Shown: positions 62,471 to 64,000 of the stretch, piece after piece | Layout: each line of letters starts with the position of its first letter | How positions within the stretch are numbered: position 1 is the stretch's first letter | From: an uncultured Butyrivibrio sp. | GTDB taxonomy: Bacteria; Bacillota; Clostridia; Lachnospirales; Lachnospiraceae | Assembly: GCA_947167765.1 (NCBI GenBank) | Contig: CAMVJI010000001.1 | Span: 52,795 to 116,794, forward strand | Direction of reading: 5' to 3' | Length of the DNA stretch: 64,000 bases | Program-made: the position numbers and the translations under genes | The notes under the pieces: generated by a model | Database searches by the model: none | What the model was told of the DNA's origin: nothing | Seen by the model: the letters and a program-made list of their open reading frames with translations, nothing else

Positions 62471-63532
62471 ATGAATGATAAGATCAAGGTCCTGATGATA
62501 GGCCCTGACAGAGGGGTTCACGGCGGCATTTCCGCGTTGGTGAACAGCTACTATGCGGTGGGGCTGCAGGACAGAGTTGAACTTAAGTATATAAGCACCA
62601 TGAAAGAGGGAAGCAAGCTTAAAAAGCTGATGATAGCTGGGCTTGCTTTCGTGGACTTTATGCGCTCCCTTGGATGGTGCGACATCGTTCATGTGAACTG
62701 CTCTTCGGACTCAAGCTTCATGCGCAAGTCTTTCTTTATAAGGTATGCCAAGCGCCATGGGAAGAAGGTTCTTTTGCACCAGCATGGCGGAGATTTCGTA
62801 AACTACTATAACAATGAGCTTAATGAAAAGAAAAAGCGCTATGTCAGGGATATTCTCGATATGGCGGATGAGATGCTGGTGCTTACTGACAAGTGGAGAG
62901 AGTTTTTTGGAACCCTTACTGACAAGGGCAAGATCCACGTGCTGCCTAACGGCGTGGTGACAGCTGGTATCGATCCTGGGCAGGCAGGCGCTGGTGATGT
63001 GAATAAGATTCTTTTCCTTGGAAGGATCTGCAAGGACAAGGGGGTAAAAGAGCTTATTACAGCCGCTAAAGAGCTCCACAAGGACAATGATAAGGTGATG
63101 CTTTATATGGGCGGAATCTTTGAGGAGCCGGATTTTATTAAAGATGTTGAGGAAAACAGCACCTTTATAAAGCATATTGGATGGGTGTCTGGATCTGAGA
63201 AAGACAGGTACCTTGATGAGTGTGGGATCATGGCGCTTCCCTCTTATTTTGAGGGGTTTGGCCTTTCTGTTGTTGAGGGAATGCTGCATGGATGCTGCGT
63301 TGTGGCAAGTGATGTAGGTGGTATTCCTGATATTGTGGAGAATGAGACCGATGGACTTTTGGTGGCGCCAAAGGATGCTGTGGCTCTGAAAAATGCCATT
63401 GAAAGAGTAATGAAAGATAAAAATCTAGCCGATAAATTATCTGATAACGGCAAAAAGAAGGCTTTAGAAAAGTATTCTATAGAAAATATAGTAACCCAGC
63501 TTTTAAGCCATTATCGCGAGATCCTTGGGTGA
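62471..63532 (+). CDS. Family 4 glycosyltransferase
   Basis: A 353-residue GT-B enzyme. N-terminal acceptor half with MIGPDRGVHGGISALVNSYY and LLHQHGGDFV, C-terminal donor half with KILFLGRICKDKGVKELI and the nucleotide-sugar site LPSYFEGFGLSVVEGMLHGCCVVASDVGGIPDIV (the E-x7-E motif begins EGFGLSVVE). Probably transfers a sugar from a nucleotide donor to a lipid or glycan acceptor at the cytoplasmic face. Weak ribosome site after a GGGG...CCCC hairpin. It stands alone between ispD and the tRNA genes. Confidence 0.92.
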   Translation: MNDKIKVLMIGPDRGVHGGISALVNSYYAVGLQDRVELKYISTMKEGSKLKKLMIAGLAFVDFMRSLGWCDIVHVNCSSDSSFMRKSFFIRYAKRHGKKVLLHQHGGDFVNYYNNELNEKKKRYVRDILDMADEMLVLTDKWREFFGTLTDKGKIHVLPNGVVTAGIDPGQAGAGDVNKILFLGRICKDKGVKELITAAKELHKDNDKVMLYMGGIFEEPDFIKDVEENSTFIKHIGWVSGSEKDRYLDECGIMALPSYFEGFGLSVVEGMLHGCCVVASDVGGIPDIVENETDGLLVAPKDAVALKNAIERVMKDKNLADKLSDNGKKKALEKYSIENIVTQLLSHYREILG

Positions 63533-63589
63533 AATTTTGGAAATTACATGCACGGTAAAATAATTAATTAAAAAAGTTAAAAAACGTGC

Positions 63590-63618
63590 TTGACATGAGG
63601 CTCGCGCTTTGTTAATAT
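63590..63618 (+). promoter_or_regulatory. Promoter of the tRNA-Ser pair
   Basis: TTGACA (63590-63595), 17 bases, TAATAT (63613-63618), 65 bases before the first tRNA. The perfect -35 fits stable-RNA expression. Confidence 0.7.
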
Positions 63619-63682
63619 AAATCTTGCGCTGCGCGAGATGCAGTTGCACGTAAAACTTATTTACATAGCGATAAGTTAACTC

Positions 63683-63768
63683 GGAGCGATATCGAAGCGG
63701 TCATAACGAGGCGGTCTTGAAAACCGTTTGGCGGCAACGCCACAAGGGTTCGAATCCCTTTCGCTCCG
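63683..63768 (+). tRNA. tRNA-Ser (anticodon TGA)
   Basis: Acceptor stem GGAGCGA/TCGCTCC, discriminator G, anticodon stem GCGGT/ACCGT with loop CTTGAAA (anticodon TGA), a long variable arm (TTGGCGGCAACGCCA) and T arm AGGG-TTCGAAT-CCCT. The 86-base length and long variable arm are those of tRNA-Ser reading UCA. CCA is not encoded. Confidence 0.96.
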
Positions 63769-63823
63769 CTTAATTATGAACACGCTGTTATAACAACATA
63801 CTTATTTAGTAGTCAACTATTTT

Positions 63824-63912
63824 GCAGAAGTACTCAAGTGGTTGAAGAGACACCCCTGGAAAGGGTGCAGGTCGTTAATAGCGGCGCGAGGGTTCAAATC
63901 CCTCCTTCTGCG
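63824..63912 (+). tRNA. tRNA-Ser (anticodon GGA)
   Basis: Acceptor stem GCAGAAG/CTTCTGC, discriminator G, anticodon stem CACCC/GGGTG with loop CTGGAAA (anticodon GGA), a long variable arm and T arm GAGGG-TTCAAAT-CCCTC. 89 bases. Reads UCC/UCU. CCA not encoded. 55 bases after the first tRNA-Ser, so probably one transcript. A CCTTAC/GTAAGG hairpin without a T-run follows (63916-63934). Confidence 0.96.
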
Positions 63913-64000
63913 TTGCCTTACGCAATCAGTAAGGATCATAATTACAGTACCTTGACAAATAAACAGTAATGCAACCCTGAAAAATTCCAAAAAGCAATGA

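Overview
The window looks like a chromosomal segment of an anaerobic Firmicute of the Lachnospiraceae, probably Butyrivibrio or Pseudobutyrivibrio. This is inferred from gene content and style: monoderm wall enzymes (LCP ligase, GH25, M23), RNase J, RibU under an FMN riboswitch, moderate GC, and long runs of membrane glycan genes with TTG/GTG starts. No taxonomic marker was searched.

Bases 1-45,000 are mostly a surface-polysaccharide locus on the + strand. Bases 1-9.9 kb hold an O-acylation pair (MBOAT plus SGNH-like partner), a dTDP-3-amino-sugar pair (FdtB-like transaminase, FdtA-like ketoisomerase) and several polytopic GT-C-like proteins. Two CotH-type kinase-like proteins (9.9 and 23 kb) flank an HTH-MntA/HepT-type toxin-antitoxin pair, a large membrane-anchored GH25 protein, and rfbB-rfbA-rfbC. 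rmlD is not in the window. From 25.4 to 34.6 kb lies an ABC-dependent export module: Wzm-like permease, Wzt with a C-terminal glycan-recognition domain, a methyltransferase-kinase resembling the WbdD chain terminator, and two multidomain GT2 enzymes. Bases 34.6-46.5 kb carry an acyltransferase-3, RNase J, a DPPR-synthase-like UbiA enzyme with a GT-C partner, phosphoglucomutase, two GT2 enzymes and the initiating polyprenyl-phosphate sugar-phosphotransferase. An LCP ligase, another GT2 and a small alarmone synthetase follow.

From 50 kb the window turns to core functions: a LysM-G5-M23 peptidase, murA, a c-di-GMP-type HD-GYP protein (minus strand), an FMN riboswitch with ribU, a t6A cluster (tsaE, a tsaB-rimI fusion, tsaD) mixed with an RNase Z-like enzyme and a YdjC deacetylase, ispD, a GT4 and two tandem tRNA-Ser genes.

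Together the genes describe nucleotide-sugar supply (pgm, rfbA/B/C, FdtA/B), lipid-linked initiation, GT2 elongation, capping, ABC export, O-acylation and attachment to the wall. The most unusual non-coding signal is a pair of structured elements (28,020-28,175 and 44,870-45,058). They share a conserved ~90-nt core, but each is closed by a long helix of unrelated sequence with compensatory changes. Both sit just upstream of key polysaccharide genes. The next best are the tandem operators built into the MntA/HepT promoter and a promoter-terminator leader before the UbiA gene.
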